A DNA stretch of 64,000 nucleotides from Pseudomonas sp. TTU2014-080ASC (GTDB taxonomy: Bacteria; Pseudomonadota; Gammaproteobacteria; Pseudomonadales; Pseudomonadaceae). Position numbers and translations under genes: made by a program. A model generated the notes under the pieces. The model had not been told where the DNA came from. It saw only the letters and a list, made by a program, of their open reading frames with translations, and did not search any database. The stretch spans positions 682,001 to 746,000 of the forward strand of contig NZ_LKKK01000001.1 of assembly GCF_001446935.1 (NCBI RefSeq), written 5' to 3'. This document shows, piece by piece, positions 9,877 through 18,517 of this stretch (within the stretch, counting starts at the first letter, position 1; every line of letters starts with the position of its first letter).

Positions 9877-10056
9877 ATGCGCGTAAAAGCTTCCGCTGCC
9901 AAAGCCAAACCAGCCCCGGCAACAGAAACCAGCGACTCGCTCGACGCTCAGGTCGAAGCCTTCCTTAAGTCTGGCGGTAAAATCCAGCAGATCGCCAAAG
10001 GCGTGAGCGGCCAGACCTACGGTGTTAGCAAGCAGATCACCATCAGCAAAAAGTAA
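9877..10056 (+). CDS. Small basic protein of unknown function (59 aa)
   Basis: I do not recognise an experimentally defined family. The ATG at 9877 is chosen because AAGGGG lies eight bases upstream; an upstream in-frame TTG at 9856 has no such site. Residues 1-22 are Ala/Lys/Pro-rich and probably disordered. Residues 27-59 read DAQVEAFLKSGG, then KIQQIAKGVSG, and end in a Lys-rich tail. The FLxxGGKxQxI pattern resembles, by eye only, the C-terminal part of the RNA-polymerase-binding small protein SutA of Pseudomonas aeruginosa. No signal peptide or membrane segment is visible. It is monocistronic, flanked by a palindrome upstream and a hairpin downstream. Confidence 0.75.
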   Translation: MRVKASAAKAKPAPATETSDSLDAQVEAFLKSGGKIQQIAKGVSGQTYGVSKQITISKK

Positions 10057-10069
10057 TTCGCCTGGCCAT

Positions 10070-10094
10070 GCGCCCTGTTGTTCTGACAGGGCGC
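10070..10094 (+). terminator. Hairpin after the 59-aa gene
   Basis: GCGCCCTGT and ACAGGGCGC form a nine-base GC-rich stem with a seven-base loop, 14 bases after the stop codon. No T run follows, so termination would be weak or factor-assisted. Confidence 0.5.
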
Positions 10095-10244
10095 CAGCCG
10101 GCCCCAGCCACATCTCACGGGTGTGACTGGCACTCCTGATGCGCATGCCTCAAACTTGTGCCTGCTGAATATCGGCCACTCAGCCCCGCACAGTCCCAGC
10201 TAACTCTGTGCTCACGCTGAGAGTGCAAGTTCACCGGAGTTATT

Positions 10245-12482
10245 GTGCGCCCTCCCCGTTTTACCCTGCACCGCCTTTCATGGCCCTTAATCAGTCTGAC
10301 CTTGCTGCTGCTCGGCATTCCGCTCGCACTGCGTTTAAGCCTGGGCTGGAATCATCTCTACGGCTATTTGTCTGACCTCGCCATTGGCAGCCTGTTGGTG
10401 GTGTTGGTGCATCAACGTCACTGGTTGCTCAGCGGCCTCAGTCTGGTGCTGTGGGGCATCTTATGCCTGGGCTCGGTTGAACTGGTCAGCGCAGTCGGGC
10501 GCATGCCCGCCCTCTCCGACATCCAATACCTGACCGACCGCCAGTTCCTCAGCCACTCAACCCAAGGCAGCGGCCCGACCTATCCCGGCCTGGCGCTGGC
10601 ACTGCTGGGCACACTGCTGATCTACCTGTTCACCCGCTTGTGCCGCTCAAACACCGCCACCCGCTTCAAGCGCACCGCCCTGCTATTACCGCTGGCTCTG
10701 CTGGCAGCCCACGGTTTGCTGCAACAGCTCAAGCCCAGCGAGGCGGATCAGTGGCTGCAATTCAATTTGCCGCACAAATTGCTGGCTGAGGCAGGCAGCA
10801 GCGCCCGCCAACAAATACTCGATTGGATTGATCCGCCGCCGGCCGGCCCGGTCGATATTCGCGGCCTGAGCCAGCTGGACCTGTCCGGCAGCCCGCTGCT
10901 CAAGCAGGCCGGCAGCGCCCGCAATGTGCTGATTATCACCCTTGAAGGTGTCCCCGGTGCCTACCTGCAAGCCAGCCGCACCGCCATCGGCAGTCCGTAC
11001 AACCAACAGCCTATGCCTCGCCTGAGCCAATGGGCCGAGCGCGGCATGCTTACTTACGACTATGTGCTGCACAGCCATCAGACTATTCGCGGCCTCTACG
11101 CCATGCTCTGCGGCGATTACAGCAAGCTGGATACCGGCACCCCGAAGGGGCTGGAACTACTCAACAACCCACAACGCAGCGAGCAGTGTCTGCCCGCACA
11201 ATTGCGCGAGCGCGGCCTCAGCACCCACTTCCTGCAAGGGGCAGGCCTGCGTTTTATGGCCAAAGATCAGATCATGCCGCGCATGGGCTTTGAGCACACA
11301 CGGGGCCGCGACTGGTTCCGCAACAAGCCCTATCTCGAATTTCCGTGGGGCATGGATGACAAGGCCTTTTTTGAAGGTGCGCTGAATTACATCCACACCC
11401 TGCGCCAGCAAGCTCAGCCGTGGATGCTGACCCTACTGACCGTCGGCACTCACCAACCCTACTCGGCACCGCAGGAGTATCTGGATCGCCACGAGACACC
11501 GAAACTGGCGGCCATCGCCTATCTGGACGATGCCGTCGCCGACTTCCTCGACAGCCTTGAACAACGCGGCGTGCTTAACGACACCTTGGTGATTGTCACC
11601 TCCGACGAGTCCCACGGTCTGGAGAATGTCCGGCTTGCCTCAGCCTGGGGCTTTAACCTGCTACTGGCCCCAGAACAGTCAGACTTGCCGAAGCTTAAAC
11701 ACGGCGTTTACGGCCACGTGGACCTAACCGCCAGCGTACTCGACTACTTTGCCTTCCCGGTGCCAGATGCACTCTCCGGCCGCTCCTTGCTGCGCAATTA
11801 CGCCCACGGCCGGGAGATGATCTCCTACACCAACGGCCTGCTACGCCTGCATGATGGCCATGGCAGCCTGACTGAGTGCGACTTCCAGAATGTCTGCCGT
11901 CGCTACGACAGCGAAGGCTTTATTGCCGCTAACGCCCCGTTTGTTGGTCGTATCACGGGGCGACCAGCCAGGCTGATCAGCCAGCGCGCCGCCCTGCTGG
12001 ATCAATCATTGCTGCACAACCAGAGCGAACAGCGTTTCCAGTTTGCCAACAGTCATCCTGTCGCCCTTAAAAACGGCGAGGTGGATGACTGGGCCGACAA
12101 CCTGATCGGTGCCCAATACCTCACCCTCAATGCAGCTAGCCGTACCCAGGTCAGCCTGAAAATTCGCGCTACCAAACTAGACAAAAACGGAGCCCGGTTG
12201 CAGCTGAAGACCAAGGAATATGAACGGGAAACCGACATCGAAATCCCGCAGTTGCCGCTGCTGACCCGAGATCAGCCGGTAGAACTGACCTTCAGTTTCG
12301 ACAATCCAAAAACCCGCAAGGCCTTCTCCTTCCACTTGACCGGGCAAGGTAACGGGGCCATCGAGATTGTCGATTTCACCGTAACCAGCACACCACTGCA
12401 GGATGAATCTGAGCTGCTCGCCACTCAGTCAGAAGCAGAGTCGAGCGAGCCTGGGGCAGATGCAGAGATGACAACGCCCTAA
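10245..12482 (+). CDS. LTA synthase-like membrane phosphotransferase (sulfatase fold)
   Basis: A 745-residue inner-membrane protein. Five hydrophobic segments (about 10-30, 36-55, 58-80, 113-134, 145-162) precede a periplasmic sulfatase/alkaline-phosphatase fold (about 225-520). That fold shows NVLIITLEGVPG for the first metal site, HQTIRGLYAMLCG with a candidate catalytic Thr, TVGTHQPYS, and TSDESHGLEN for the distal metal site. This is the layout of LtaS and OpgB-like phosphoglycerol transferases. Gram-negative members modify glucans or lipopolysaccharide rather than make lipoteichoic acid; the substrate here is unknown. About 200 further residues beyond the catalytic fold may bind carbohydrate, and the last 30 are acidic and low-complexity. 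Start is a GTG with CCGGAG upstream. Confidence 0.82.
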   Translation: MRPPRFTLHRLSWPLISLTLLLLGIPLALRLSLGWNHLYGYLSDLAIGSLLVVLVHQRHWLLSGLSLVLWGILCLGSVELVSAVGRMPALSDIQYLTDRQFLSHSTQGSGPTYPGLALALLGTLLIYLFTRLCRSNTATRFKRTALLLPLALLAAHGLLQQLKPSEADQWLQFNLPHKLLAEAGSSARQQILDWIDPPPAGPVDIRGLSQLDLSGSPLLKQAGSARNVLIITLEGVPGAYLQASRTAIGSPYNQQPMPRLSQWAERGMLTYDYVLHSHQTIRGLYAMLCGDYSKLDTGTPKGLELLNNPQRSEQCLPAQLRERGLSTHFLQGAGLRFMAKDQIMPRMGFEHTRGRDWFRNKPYLEFPWGMDDKAFFEGALNYIHTLRQQAQPWMLTLLTVGTHQPYSAPQEYLDRHETPKLAAIAYLDDAVADFLDSLEQRGVLNDTLVIVTSDESHGLENVRLASAWGFNLLLAPEQSDLPKLKHGVYGHVDLTASVLDYFAFPVPDALSGRSLLRNYAHGREMISYTNGLLRLHDGHGSLTECDFQNVCRRYDSEGFIAANAPFVGRITGRPARLISQRAALLDQSLLHNQSEQRFQFANSHPVALKNGEVDDWADNLIGAQYLTLNAASRTQVSLKIRATKLDKNGARLQLKTKEYERETDIEIPQLPLLTRDQPVELTFSFDNPKTRKAFSFHLTGQGNGAIEIVDFTVTSTPLQDESELLATQSEAESSEPGADAEMTTP

Positions 12483-12486
12483 CGCA

Positions 12487-12521
12487 AAACGGCGGATCAA
12501 GCTTAGGCTGATCCGCCGTTT
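12487..12521. terminator. Bidirectional terminator between convergent genes
   Basis: AAACGGCGGATCA and TGATCCGCCGTTT make a perfect 13-base stem around a nine-base loop, five bases after the LTA-synthase-like gene and 18 bases before the end of the helicase gene on the other strand. It can serve both transcripts. Confidence 0.85.
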
Positions 12522-12539
12522 CTGTTTCCCGCGCTGAGC

Positions 12540-13883
12540 TTATTCCGCTGTCGGCTTGCGACGCTTCAGCGGTGCCAGTCCATCCTGACTGACCAGCGTA
12601 GGTGCATCCGCCTTCGGCTTGTTGCGCTTGGCTGGCGACTTGGCGGCTGGCTTCTTCGCCGCTACCTTTTTGCCGTTTTTGCTGTCGGTCTTTTTCTTCT
12701 TGGTGCCTGCTGCCTTGCCCGACGCTTTGAGGTTCTTCGGCCCCTGATAGGTGCCTTTGAGCTCTTTGATGTTACGGCGCTCAAAGCGCTGCTTCAGGTA
12801 GCGCTCGATGCTCGACATTAACGACCAGTCGTTATGGCAGATCAGAGAAATCGCCAGACCTTCGCCACCTGCACGCCCCGTACGACCAATGCGGTGTACA
12901 TACTCGTCACCGGAGCGCGGCATGTCGAAGTTGATCACCAGATCCAGGCCGTCCACATCCAGACCACGGGCCGCTACATCAGTGGCCACCAGCACTTTTA
13001 CAGCCCCTTGCTTAAGGCGCTCGATGGCCAGCTTGCGATCTTTCTGGTCTTTTTCCCCGTGCAGGACAAAGGTTTTGAATTCTTTAGCGACTAACTTGCC
13101 GTACAAGCGATCGGCCTGGGCGCGGGTATTGGTGAAAATGATGGCCTTATCGTAGGTCTCATTGGTCAGCAGCCACTCGGCCAGCTGTTCTTTGTGGTGC
13201 GCGTGATCAGCCGTAATGATCTGCTGATGAATGCCCTCACTGATCTCACTGACCCGATTGAGCATCAGGTGCTCAGGATTCTTCAAAACCTTGCTGACCA
13301 CATCACGCAGCGCTGCACCGCCCGAGGTCGCGGAGAACAACAGCGTCTGACGCTCGACATTGCACATTTCGGACAGGCGAAGCACGTCTTCAGCAAAGCC
13401 CATATCGAGCATGCGGTCAGCCTCGTCCAGCACCAGCACCTCTACTTCATCCAGCAGCAGGTTGCCCGCATTGGCGTGCTCAATCAGCCGGCCCGGCGTA
13501 CCGATCAGAATGTCCACCTTGCGCAGCATGGCCGCCTGAACCTTGAAATCTTCACCGCCAATGATCAGCCCTGGCTTGAGGAAGGTGTACTGAGCAAAAC
13601 GCTCCACTTCCTTAAGGGTCTGCTGCGCCAGCTCGCGGGTCGGCAGCATGATCATGGCCCGCACACTCATGCGCGGTCTGGACGAACCATCGCCAAACAG
13701 ACGGCTCAGCATCGGTAGAACGAACGCAGCGGTTTTACCGCTGCCGGTTTGCGCGATAACCCGCAGGTCTTTTCCCGCAAGCGCCGGAGGAATGGCAGCA
13801 AGCTGCACCGGGGTAGGCTCGACAAAGTTCAGCGCGGCCACGGCTTTAAGCAGGCGTTCATGCAGGGCGAATTGGGAAAACAC
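12540..13883 (-). CDS. DEAD-box ATP-dependent RNA helicase
   Basis: A 447-residue helicase when started at the GTG at 13883, which has GAGG seven bases upstream and gives the VFSQFALHERLLKAV start typical of this pseudomonad family. The open frame extends to 14036 but that part looks non-coding. Motifs in order: Q motif FVEPTPVQ (20-27), Walker A AQTGSGKT (43-50), DEAD (152-155), SAT in LLFSATSG (about 183) and HRIGRTGRAGG (about 331). The final 80 residues are Lys/Ala-rich and probably bind RNA non-specifically. Likely role: RNA remodelling in ribosome assembly or decay. It belongs near RhlE/SrmB, but I would not assign a gene symbol. Confidence 0.93.
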   Translation of the reverse strand: MFSQFALHERLLKAVAALNFVEPTPVQLAAIPPALAGKDLRVIAQTGSGKTAAFVLPMLSRLFGDGSSRPRMSVRAMIMLPTRELAQQTLKEVERFAQYTFLKPGLIIGGEDFKVQAAMLRKVDILIGTPGRLIEHANAGNLLLDEVEVLVLDEADRMLDMGFAEDVLRLSEMCNVERQTLLFSATSGGAALRDVVSKVLKNPEHLMLNRVSEISEGIHQQIITADHAHHKEQLAEWLLTNETYDKAIIFTNTRAQADRLYGKLVAKEFKTFVLHGEKDQKDRKLAIERLKQGAVKVLVATDVAARGLDVDGLDLVINFDMPRSGDEYVHRIGRTGRAGGEGLAISLICHNDWSLMSSIERYLKQRFERRNIKELKGTYQGPKNLKASGKAAGTKKKKTDSKNGKKVAAKKPAAKSPAKRNKPKADAPTLVSQDGLAPLKRRKPTAE

Positions 13884-14058
13884 GTAATAACCTCGACGGA
13901 AGAAGCAAATATCAGCCGCATAGCGTACCGCTTTCCGGGCTTTTGGCCGAATTTCTTTGCATTCTGAACGATAAAAATGACGACATACCGAGAACAAATG
14001 TCCTCGCAACCGATCAAACTGTCCAACAAACCGCAATCAGTGTTGATTGGAGACTGTT

Positions 14059-14484
14059 ATGCGCACACACCGAACTCCGCTGTTATTGACAGCCCTGCTC
14101 AGTCTTGCAGTACTGGCACAACCGGCGTTATCAGCCCCCAAGCATGACAATCCTGGCCGGGGTAATGGCAATGGAAACGGCAACAACAGTGACGTCAGCA
14201 TCAACCTGAATGGCCCGTCTATCGACATTGGCCGGGTGCGCGTCGTACTTGGGGATAACCGCAACCTGATTGGCCCGACCCAGGCGTTACCGCCAGGCAT
14301 TGCGAAAAATCTCGCTCGCGGTAAGCCGCTGCCGCCGGGCATTGCCAAGAATTTCGACAGTCGCCTGCTCAGCCAATTGCCGCACTATGACGGCTACGAA
14401 TGGAAGCAACTCGGCACAGACGTTGCACTCGTGGCCATCACCACTGGCATCATCTATGAAGTGCTGCGCAACGTGATCGACTGA
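14059..14484 (+). CDS. CigR-like secreted protein (RcnB-type fold)
   Basis: A 141-residue exported protein. The ATG at 14059 follows TTGGAGA by about five bases; a TTG at 14047 lies inside that site and is rejected. A signal peptide (residues 1-26, ending in LSA) is followed by a Gly/Asn-rich stretch (33-45) and two copies of an LPPGIAKNL/F motif (about 78-100). The PPGIAK repeat is typical of CigR, described in Salmonella as an anti-virulence regulator. A hydrophobic segment near the C-terminus (about 120-135) may contact the membrane. It stands alone between divergent and convergent neighbours. The family is recognisable but the function here is unknown. Confidence 0.8.
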   Translation: MRTHRTPLLLTALLSLAVLAQPALSAPKHDNPGRGNGNGNGNNSDVSINLNGPSIDIGRVRVVLGDNRNLIGPTQALPPGIAKNLARGKPLPPGIAKNFDSRLLSQLPHYDGYEWKQLGTDVALVAITTGIIYEVLRNVID

Positions 14485-14503
14485 CCCCACGCCAGTCCCG
14501 TTG

Positions 14504-15400
14504 CTAATCCACTTGGCGGGCCTGCTTCATCAGCACGCGCCCGCTGTCCAGCCCAACCAACAACACCGCCAGCCAGATCGGCAGATAAGTCAGCCACTGA
14601 GCCGAGTCAAAGTGTTCTCCCAAAAACACCAGCGCTACCAGAAACAGCAGCACTGGCTCTACATAACTGAGAATGCCAAACAGCCCCAACGGCAACAGCC
14701 GACTGGAGGCGATCAGCGAACCGAAAGCTGCCGAGGTCAGTACTGCCAATCCCGGTAGCAGCCAGAGCAATTGCGGTGAGTGGCCGAACAAATCTTGCGG
14801 CCCGTACTGCAGCACCAGCCAGATGGCCACCGGAGCCATCAGCATCATCTCAAACACCAAGCCACTGAGAGCATCCAGCCCCATACGCCGACGCAGCATG
14901 TAATACGGCGGATAGCCAAACGTCACCAGCAGCACCAACCAGGAAAACGCCCCGGTGCGCCACAACTCGTGAGCCACCCCCAACAACGCGCTGAACACCG
15001 CCAGACGCAGCAAAGGCCGCAGCCGTTCGCCATAAAAAATCCGCCCCGCAAGTACCATGGCCAGCGGCGTCAGAAAGTACCCCATTGAGATTTCCAGCAT
15101 CCGCCCCTGCAGCGGTGCCCACAAAAACAGAAACCATTGCGTCCCCATCAACAACGCCGCCAGCGGCAGGCACAGCATCAATATGGGGTCTCGGCGGACC
15201 CGCGCAAACGCAGCCAGCAGATTCGGCCACTGGCGCAGCAACGTGATCAACAGCAGCACGGCGGGTATTGACCACAGAACTCTGTGGGCAAACACCTGCA
15301 GGCCGTCCAGCGGCTCAAGAAAACGAACATAGCCCGGCACCATGGCAAACAGCACCGAAGCCAACAACGAAAGCGCCACCCCACGCCCGGAAAGCTGCAT
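14504..15400 (-). CDS. rarD: EamA-family transporter RarD
   Basis: About 298 residues with ten hydrophobic segments, as in drug/metabolite transporters of the EamA family. The N-terminus (KGxxLSLLASVLFAMVPGY-like, with an acidic-aromatic FLEPLDGLQVFAHRVLWS) is diagnostic of RarD (the E. coli protein is similar in size, 296 residues). RarD is named for chloramphenicol resistance in Pseudomonas, but its physiological substrate is unclear. The ATG at 15400 has GGGGAT six to eight bases upstream; a TTG one codon earlier is possible. The gene converges with the CigR-like gene, with only 19 bases between them and no obvious terminator. Confidence 0.9.
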   Translation of the reverse strand: MQLSGRGVALSLLASVLFAMVPGYVRFLEPLDGLQVFAHRVLWSIPAVLLLITLLRQWPNLLAAFARVRRDPILMLCLPLAALLMGTQWFLFLWAPLQGRMLEISMGYFLTPLAMVLAGRIFYGERLRPLLRLAVFSALLGVAHELWRTGAFSWLVLLVTFGYPPYYMLRRRMGLDALSGLVFEMMLMAPVAIWLVLQYGPQDLFGHSPQLLWLLPGLAVLTSAAFGSLIASSRLLPLGLFGILSYVEPVLLFLVALVFLGEHFDSAQWLTYLPIWLAVLLVGLDSGRVLMKQARQVD

Positions 15401-15489
15401 CAAAATCCCCTAATGGCAAACTGCGAGGTTAATCACAAGGCAGCCATTCTGCATGGAAGTACCGTTAAACCCCAGTAGTGAGGGAGCAA

Positions 15490-15526
15490 AAATAAAAAGC
15501 CCGGTCAATTCGGGAAAAGACCGGGC
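15490..15526 (-). terminator. Terminator after azoR
   Basis: Read leftward, GCCCGGTC and GACCGGGC form an eight-base stem followed by TTTTTATTTTT. It lies about 45 bases beyond the azoR stop codon. Confidence 0.85.
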
Positions 15527-15571
15527 AAATCGTCCTACGGGGAAGGACGAAAGGAGCATGGGATAAATCTT

Positions 15572-16171
15572 TCAGATCGCTTCAGCCAACCTGGCCTGAG
15601 CTTCGTTCAAACCGCGCTTCATAAACTCTTCACCCAGGTTCAGGCCTTCGGCATGAATAAAGCTCACATCATGGATGCCGACAAAACCCAGGACCTGGCG
15701 CAAGTACGGCTCCTGATGATCCTGTGGGCTGCCGGAATAAATGCCGCCGCGAGCCGTCAGCACATAGGCGCGCTTGCCAGACAGTAGGCCTTGCGGGCCG
15801 GTTTCGGTGTACTTAAAGGTCACACCTGCACGCAGCACATGGTCAAGCCAGGCTTTGAGCGTGCTGGGAATGCCGAAGTTGTACATCGGGGCAGCCAGCA
15901 CCAGCACATCAGCAGCGAGCAATTCTTCAGTCAACAGATTAGAGCGCTCAAGCGCCGCCTGCTCCGCTGCACTTTGCTGATCAACGGGCTTCATCCAGCC
16001 GCCGAGCAGATCGGCATCCAGATGGGGCACCTGATCAACCGCCAGATTACGCAGGGTGAAGGTATCGCTCGGGTGGTTAGCCCGGCGCGCGGAGATGAAT
16101 GAATCCACCAAATGATGCGATACCGACCCTTCGCTGCGGGCGCTGCTTTCAATCACCAGAACATGTGCCAT
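15572..16171 (-). CDS. azoR: FMN-dependent NADH-azoreductase
   Basis: A 199-residue flavodoxin-fold reductase that reduces azo bonds and quinones using NADH and FMN. It opens with VLVIESSARSEGSVSHHLV, the FMN phosphate loop of AzoR. It also contains APMYNFGIPSTLKAWLDHVL, the isoalloxazine-binding and dimer helix typical of the family, followed by GVTFKYTETGPQGLL. Two ATGs compete: the inner one at 16171 is preferred because GGAG sits seven bases upstream, while it is only one base from the outer ATG at 16177. A divergently placed LysR gene lies beyond a small secreted-protein gene, an arrangement I recall for azoR1 in P. aeruginosa; that regulator may control it. Confidence 0.93.
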   Translation of the reverse strand: MAHVLVIESSARSEGSVSHHLVDSFISARRANHPSDTFTLRNLAVDQVPHLDADLLGGWMKPVDQQSAAEQAALERSNLLTEELLAADVLVLAAPMYNFGIPSTLKAWLDHVLRAGVTFKYTETGPQGLLSGKRAYVLTARGGIYSGSPQDHQEPYLRQVLGFVGIHDVSFIHAEGLNLGEEFMKRGLNEAQARLAEAI

Positions 16172-16233
16172 TTCCATTCTCCATTCGGCCGGTAAGCGTT
16201 AATGGAGTGGAATGTTATGAGCGCAAATACCGA

Positions 16234-16256
16234 TAAAAAAGCGCAATTAACTGCGC
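16234..16256 (-). terminator. Terminator between the small secreted-protein gene and azoR
   Basis: Read leftward, GCGCA and TGCGC flank a six-base loop and run into six T residues. It ends the 104-residue gene before azoR on the same strand, so the two are probably separate transcripts. Confidence 0.65.
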
Positions 16257-16315
16257 ATTTCTATCTGATTATTTGATTTATCTGGCAATGAAATTTAGTC
16301 TGGTGATCAAGTCAG

Positions 16316-16630
16316 TCATTCCTGCTCGCAGGTGACGTTGATCCTGAGTTTTATGATGCTGCGATTGGATTTGAGTGTCAGCGTGCTGACCTGCCCAGCA
16401 CCGATGACGGCCCGACGCGTCCGTGGAGCTTCAGGACCGCTGCGGAACACGGCCTTACAGCGGGCACCGATCTCACCATAGTTGTAGAGCTGCACGCTGG
16501 CCATATTGTGGTCGATCTGCAGAGGCGTTACAGACACCTCAGCGCCGTTGAGTTGTTTTTCAACGTCGATCGGATAGGCCATTACTGCCAGAGGAAAACT
16601 GGCAAGCACCGCGCAGCAAAACTTCTTCAT
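16316..16630 (-). CDS. Small secreted protein of unknown function (pseudomonad family)
   Basis: A 104-residue protein. Signal peptide MKKFCCAVLASFPLAVMA is followed by YPIDVEKQLNGAEVSV. The mature part is beta-rich with two cysteines (in GARCKAVF and INVTCEQE) that may form a disulfide. Start at 16630 has GGAG upstream; an earlier TTG overlaps that site. Homologues in pseudomonads are often labelled 3-phosphoglycerate kinase. That name is certainly wrong: the protein is four times too short and is exported. It lies divergent to the LysR gene with 131 bases between them, so it is a candidate target of that regulator. Confidence 0.8.
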   Translation of the reverse strand: MKKFCCAVLASFPLAVMAYPIDVEKQLNGAEVSVTPLQIDHNMASVQLYNYGEIGARCKAVFRSGPEAPRTRRAVIGAGQVSTLTLKSNRSIIKLRINVTCEQE

Positions 16631-16761
16631 CAGGGCAGTCTCCAAAACAGGAAGGCCAGTTTAGGGGCTGGGGGAGAAGCCGTCGAGTGCGTACCCGTTT
16701 CCCTAGTCAGTCTCGGCTCACGAATGTTTAGGCACCCGCTGTCAGTGCAAAAGGACCGGAT

Positions 16762-17691
16762 ATGAAAGCTCCACGGGTAACACTGGATCAATGGCGCACC
16801 CTGCAAGCCGTGGTTGACCACGGCGGCTTTGCTCAGGCAGCAGAGATGCTGCACCGCTCGCAATCGTCGGTCAGCTACACCGTCGCCCGCATGCAGGAAC
16901 AACTCGGCGTACCACTGCTGCGCATCGACGGACGCAAAGCGGTGCTCACAGAGGCCGGTGATGTCCTTCTGCGCCGCTCACGACAACTGGTTAAACAGGC
17001 CAGCCAGCTGGAAGACCTAGCCCATCACATGGAACAGGGCTGGGAGGCAGAAGTGCGCCTTGTGGTGGATGCCGCCTACCCAAACGCCCGGCTGGTTCGC
17101 GCCCTAACCGCATTTATGCCGCAAAGCCGGGGTTGTCGCGTGCGCCTGCGGGAAGAAGTGCTCTCAGGCGTTGAGGAAATCCTTCGCGCAGGCACCGCAG
17201 ACCTGGCCATCAGCGGCTTGAATATCACCGGTTTTCTCGGCAGCCAGCTGCACACCGTCGAATTTGTCGCTGTAGCCCATCCGGACCACGCCCTTCATCG
17301 CTTGCAACGTACCGTGACCTATCAGGACCTTGAATCGCAAATGCAGGTGGTGGTGCGCGACTCAGGCCAGCAACAACCCCGCGATGTTGGCTGGCTGGGC
17401 GCAGAGCAACGCTGGACCGTAGGCAGCTTGGCCACCTCAGTAACATTCGTCAGCAATGGCCTGGGCTTCGCCTGGCTGCCGCGCCACATGATCGAGCGCG
17501 AACTCAACGAAGGTCTGCTCAAGCCCTTGCCGCTGGAGCAAGGCGGTCAGCGCAATGCCACCTTCTATTTGTACCGTAACAAGGACAAACCCCTAGGCCC
17601 TGCAACACAGATTTTGGTCGACCTGATCACTCGCTTTGATACCGTGCCTCTGGGCGCCCCTTTCGCCGCCCCCGAACCTCACAAGCCTTGA
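16762..17691 (+). CDS. LysR-family transcriptional regulator
   Basis: A 309-residue LysR-type regulator. Residues 6-66 hold the winged helix-turn-helix (WRTLQAVVDHGGFAQAAEM followed by LHRSQSSVSYTVARMQEQLG). The effector-binding domain spans about 90-295. AAAGGA stands eight bases before the ATG. It is divergent from the 104-residue secreted-protein gene and lies near azoR, and is separated by nine bases from a co-directional alpha/beta hydrolase, with which it probably forms an operon. The inducer is unknown; the azoR neighbourhood suggests quinone or electrophile stress. Confidence 0.92.
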   Translation: MKAPRVTLDQWRTLQAVVDHGGFAQAAEMLHRSQSSVSYTVARMQEQLGVPLLRIDGRKAVLTEAGDVLLRRSRQLVKQASQLEDLAHHMEQGWEAEVRLVVDAAYPNARLVRALTAFMPQSRGCRVRLREEVLSGVEEILRAGTADLAISGLNITGFLGSQLHTVEFVAVAHPDHALHRLQRTVTYQDLESQMQVVVRDSGQQQPRDVGWLGAEQRWTVGSLATSVTFVSNGLGFAWLPRHMIERELNEGLLKPLPLEQGGQRNATFYLYRNKDKPLGPATQILVDLITRFDTVPLGAPFAAPEPHKP

Positions 17692-17700
17692 GGCCCCGCC

Positions 17701-18513
17701 ATGCCAGTGTTCACCCATAACGGCTGTAATCTCTATTACGAAGAGCACGGACAAGGCGCACCGGTGTTACTGGTGCACGGCCTTGGCTCCAGCACCCGCG
17801 ACTGGGAACTGCAAATCCCTGTGCTTTCTCAGTACTTTCGGGTAATAGCGTTTGACGTACGCGGCCACGGACAATCCTCCAAGCCCCGCGAGCGTTACAG
17901 CATCAAAGGCTTTGCCGATGACACCGCTGCGCTTATCGAGCACCTGAACCTGCCCTGCGTACATCTGGTCGGAATTTCCATGGGCGGCATGATCGGTTTT
18001 CAACTGGCCGTGGATCACCAGCATTTGCTCAAGAGCCTATGCATCGTCAACAGCACGCCTGAGGTCAGAGCGCGACATTGGGGCGACAGGCTTGAGATAG
18101 CCAAGCGCTGGACGCTCGCACGGTTGTTGAGCCTGAATACACTGGCCAAAGCGTTGGGCAAGCTGCTGTTTCCCAAACCTGAACAAACCCTGCTACGGCA
18201 GAAAATGGAAGAACGCTGGCCGCAAAACGATAAGCGTGCTTACCTGTCCAGCCTGGATGCCATCATCGGTTGGAGCGTGCGGGAACGGCTGAGGCTAATC
18301 ACCTGTCCGACCTTGGTGGTTGCCGCTGATCATGACTACACGCCGGTCGCTCTGAAGCAAACCTATGTTGATGAAATGCAAAATGCCCGGCTGCTGGTGA
18401 TTGAAGATTCCCGACACGCCACGCCGCTGGATCAACCTGAACACTTTAACCGCAGCCTGTTAGCCTTCCTCAGTGAAGTCGAACAGACTGCCAACCCTGC
18501 CGATAAGGACTAA
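17701..18513 (+). CDS. Alpha/beta hydrolase
   Basis: A 270-residue cytoplasmic serine hydrolase. [14 protein letters not shown] (22-35) gives the oxyanion HG motif, GISMGG (91-96) the nucleophile elbow with Ser93, [10 protein letters not shown] the acid and [10 protein letters not shown] the catalytic His. The cap region (about 120-190) is helical. The family includes esterases, lactonases and 3-oxoadipate enol-lactonase-like enzymes, and the substrate cannot be read from sequence. It starts nine bases after the LysR gene and ends four bases before ppiA, so the three may share a transcript. Confidence 0.85.
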   Translation: MPVFTHNGCNLYYEEHGQGAPVLLVHGLGSSTRDWELQIPVLSQYFRVIAFDVRGHGQSSKPRERYSIKGFADDTAALIEHLNLPCVHLVGISMGGMIGFQLAVDHQHLLKSLCIVNSTPEVRARHWGDRLEIAKRWTLARLLSLNTLAKALGKLLFPKPEQTLLRQKMEERWPQNDKRAYLSSLDAIIGWSVRERLRLITCPTLVVAADHDYTPVALKQTYVDEMQNARLLVIEDSRHATPLDQPEHFNRSLLAFLSEVEQTANPADKD

Positions 18514-18517
18514 AACG

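Noticed and set aside
13884..14036. N-terminal extension of the DEAD-box helicase
   Set aside because: The extra 51 codons are Arg/Cys-rich and unlike the family; the GTG at 13883 has a good ribosome binding site.
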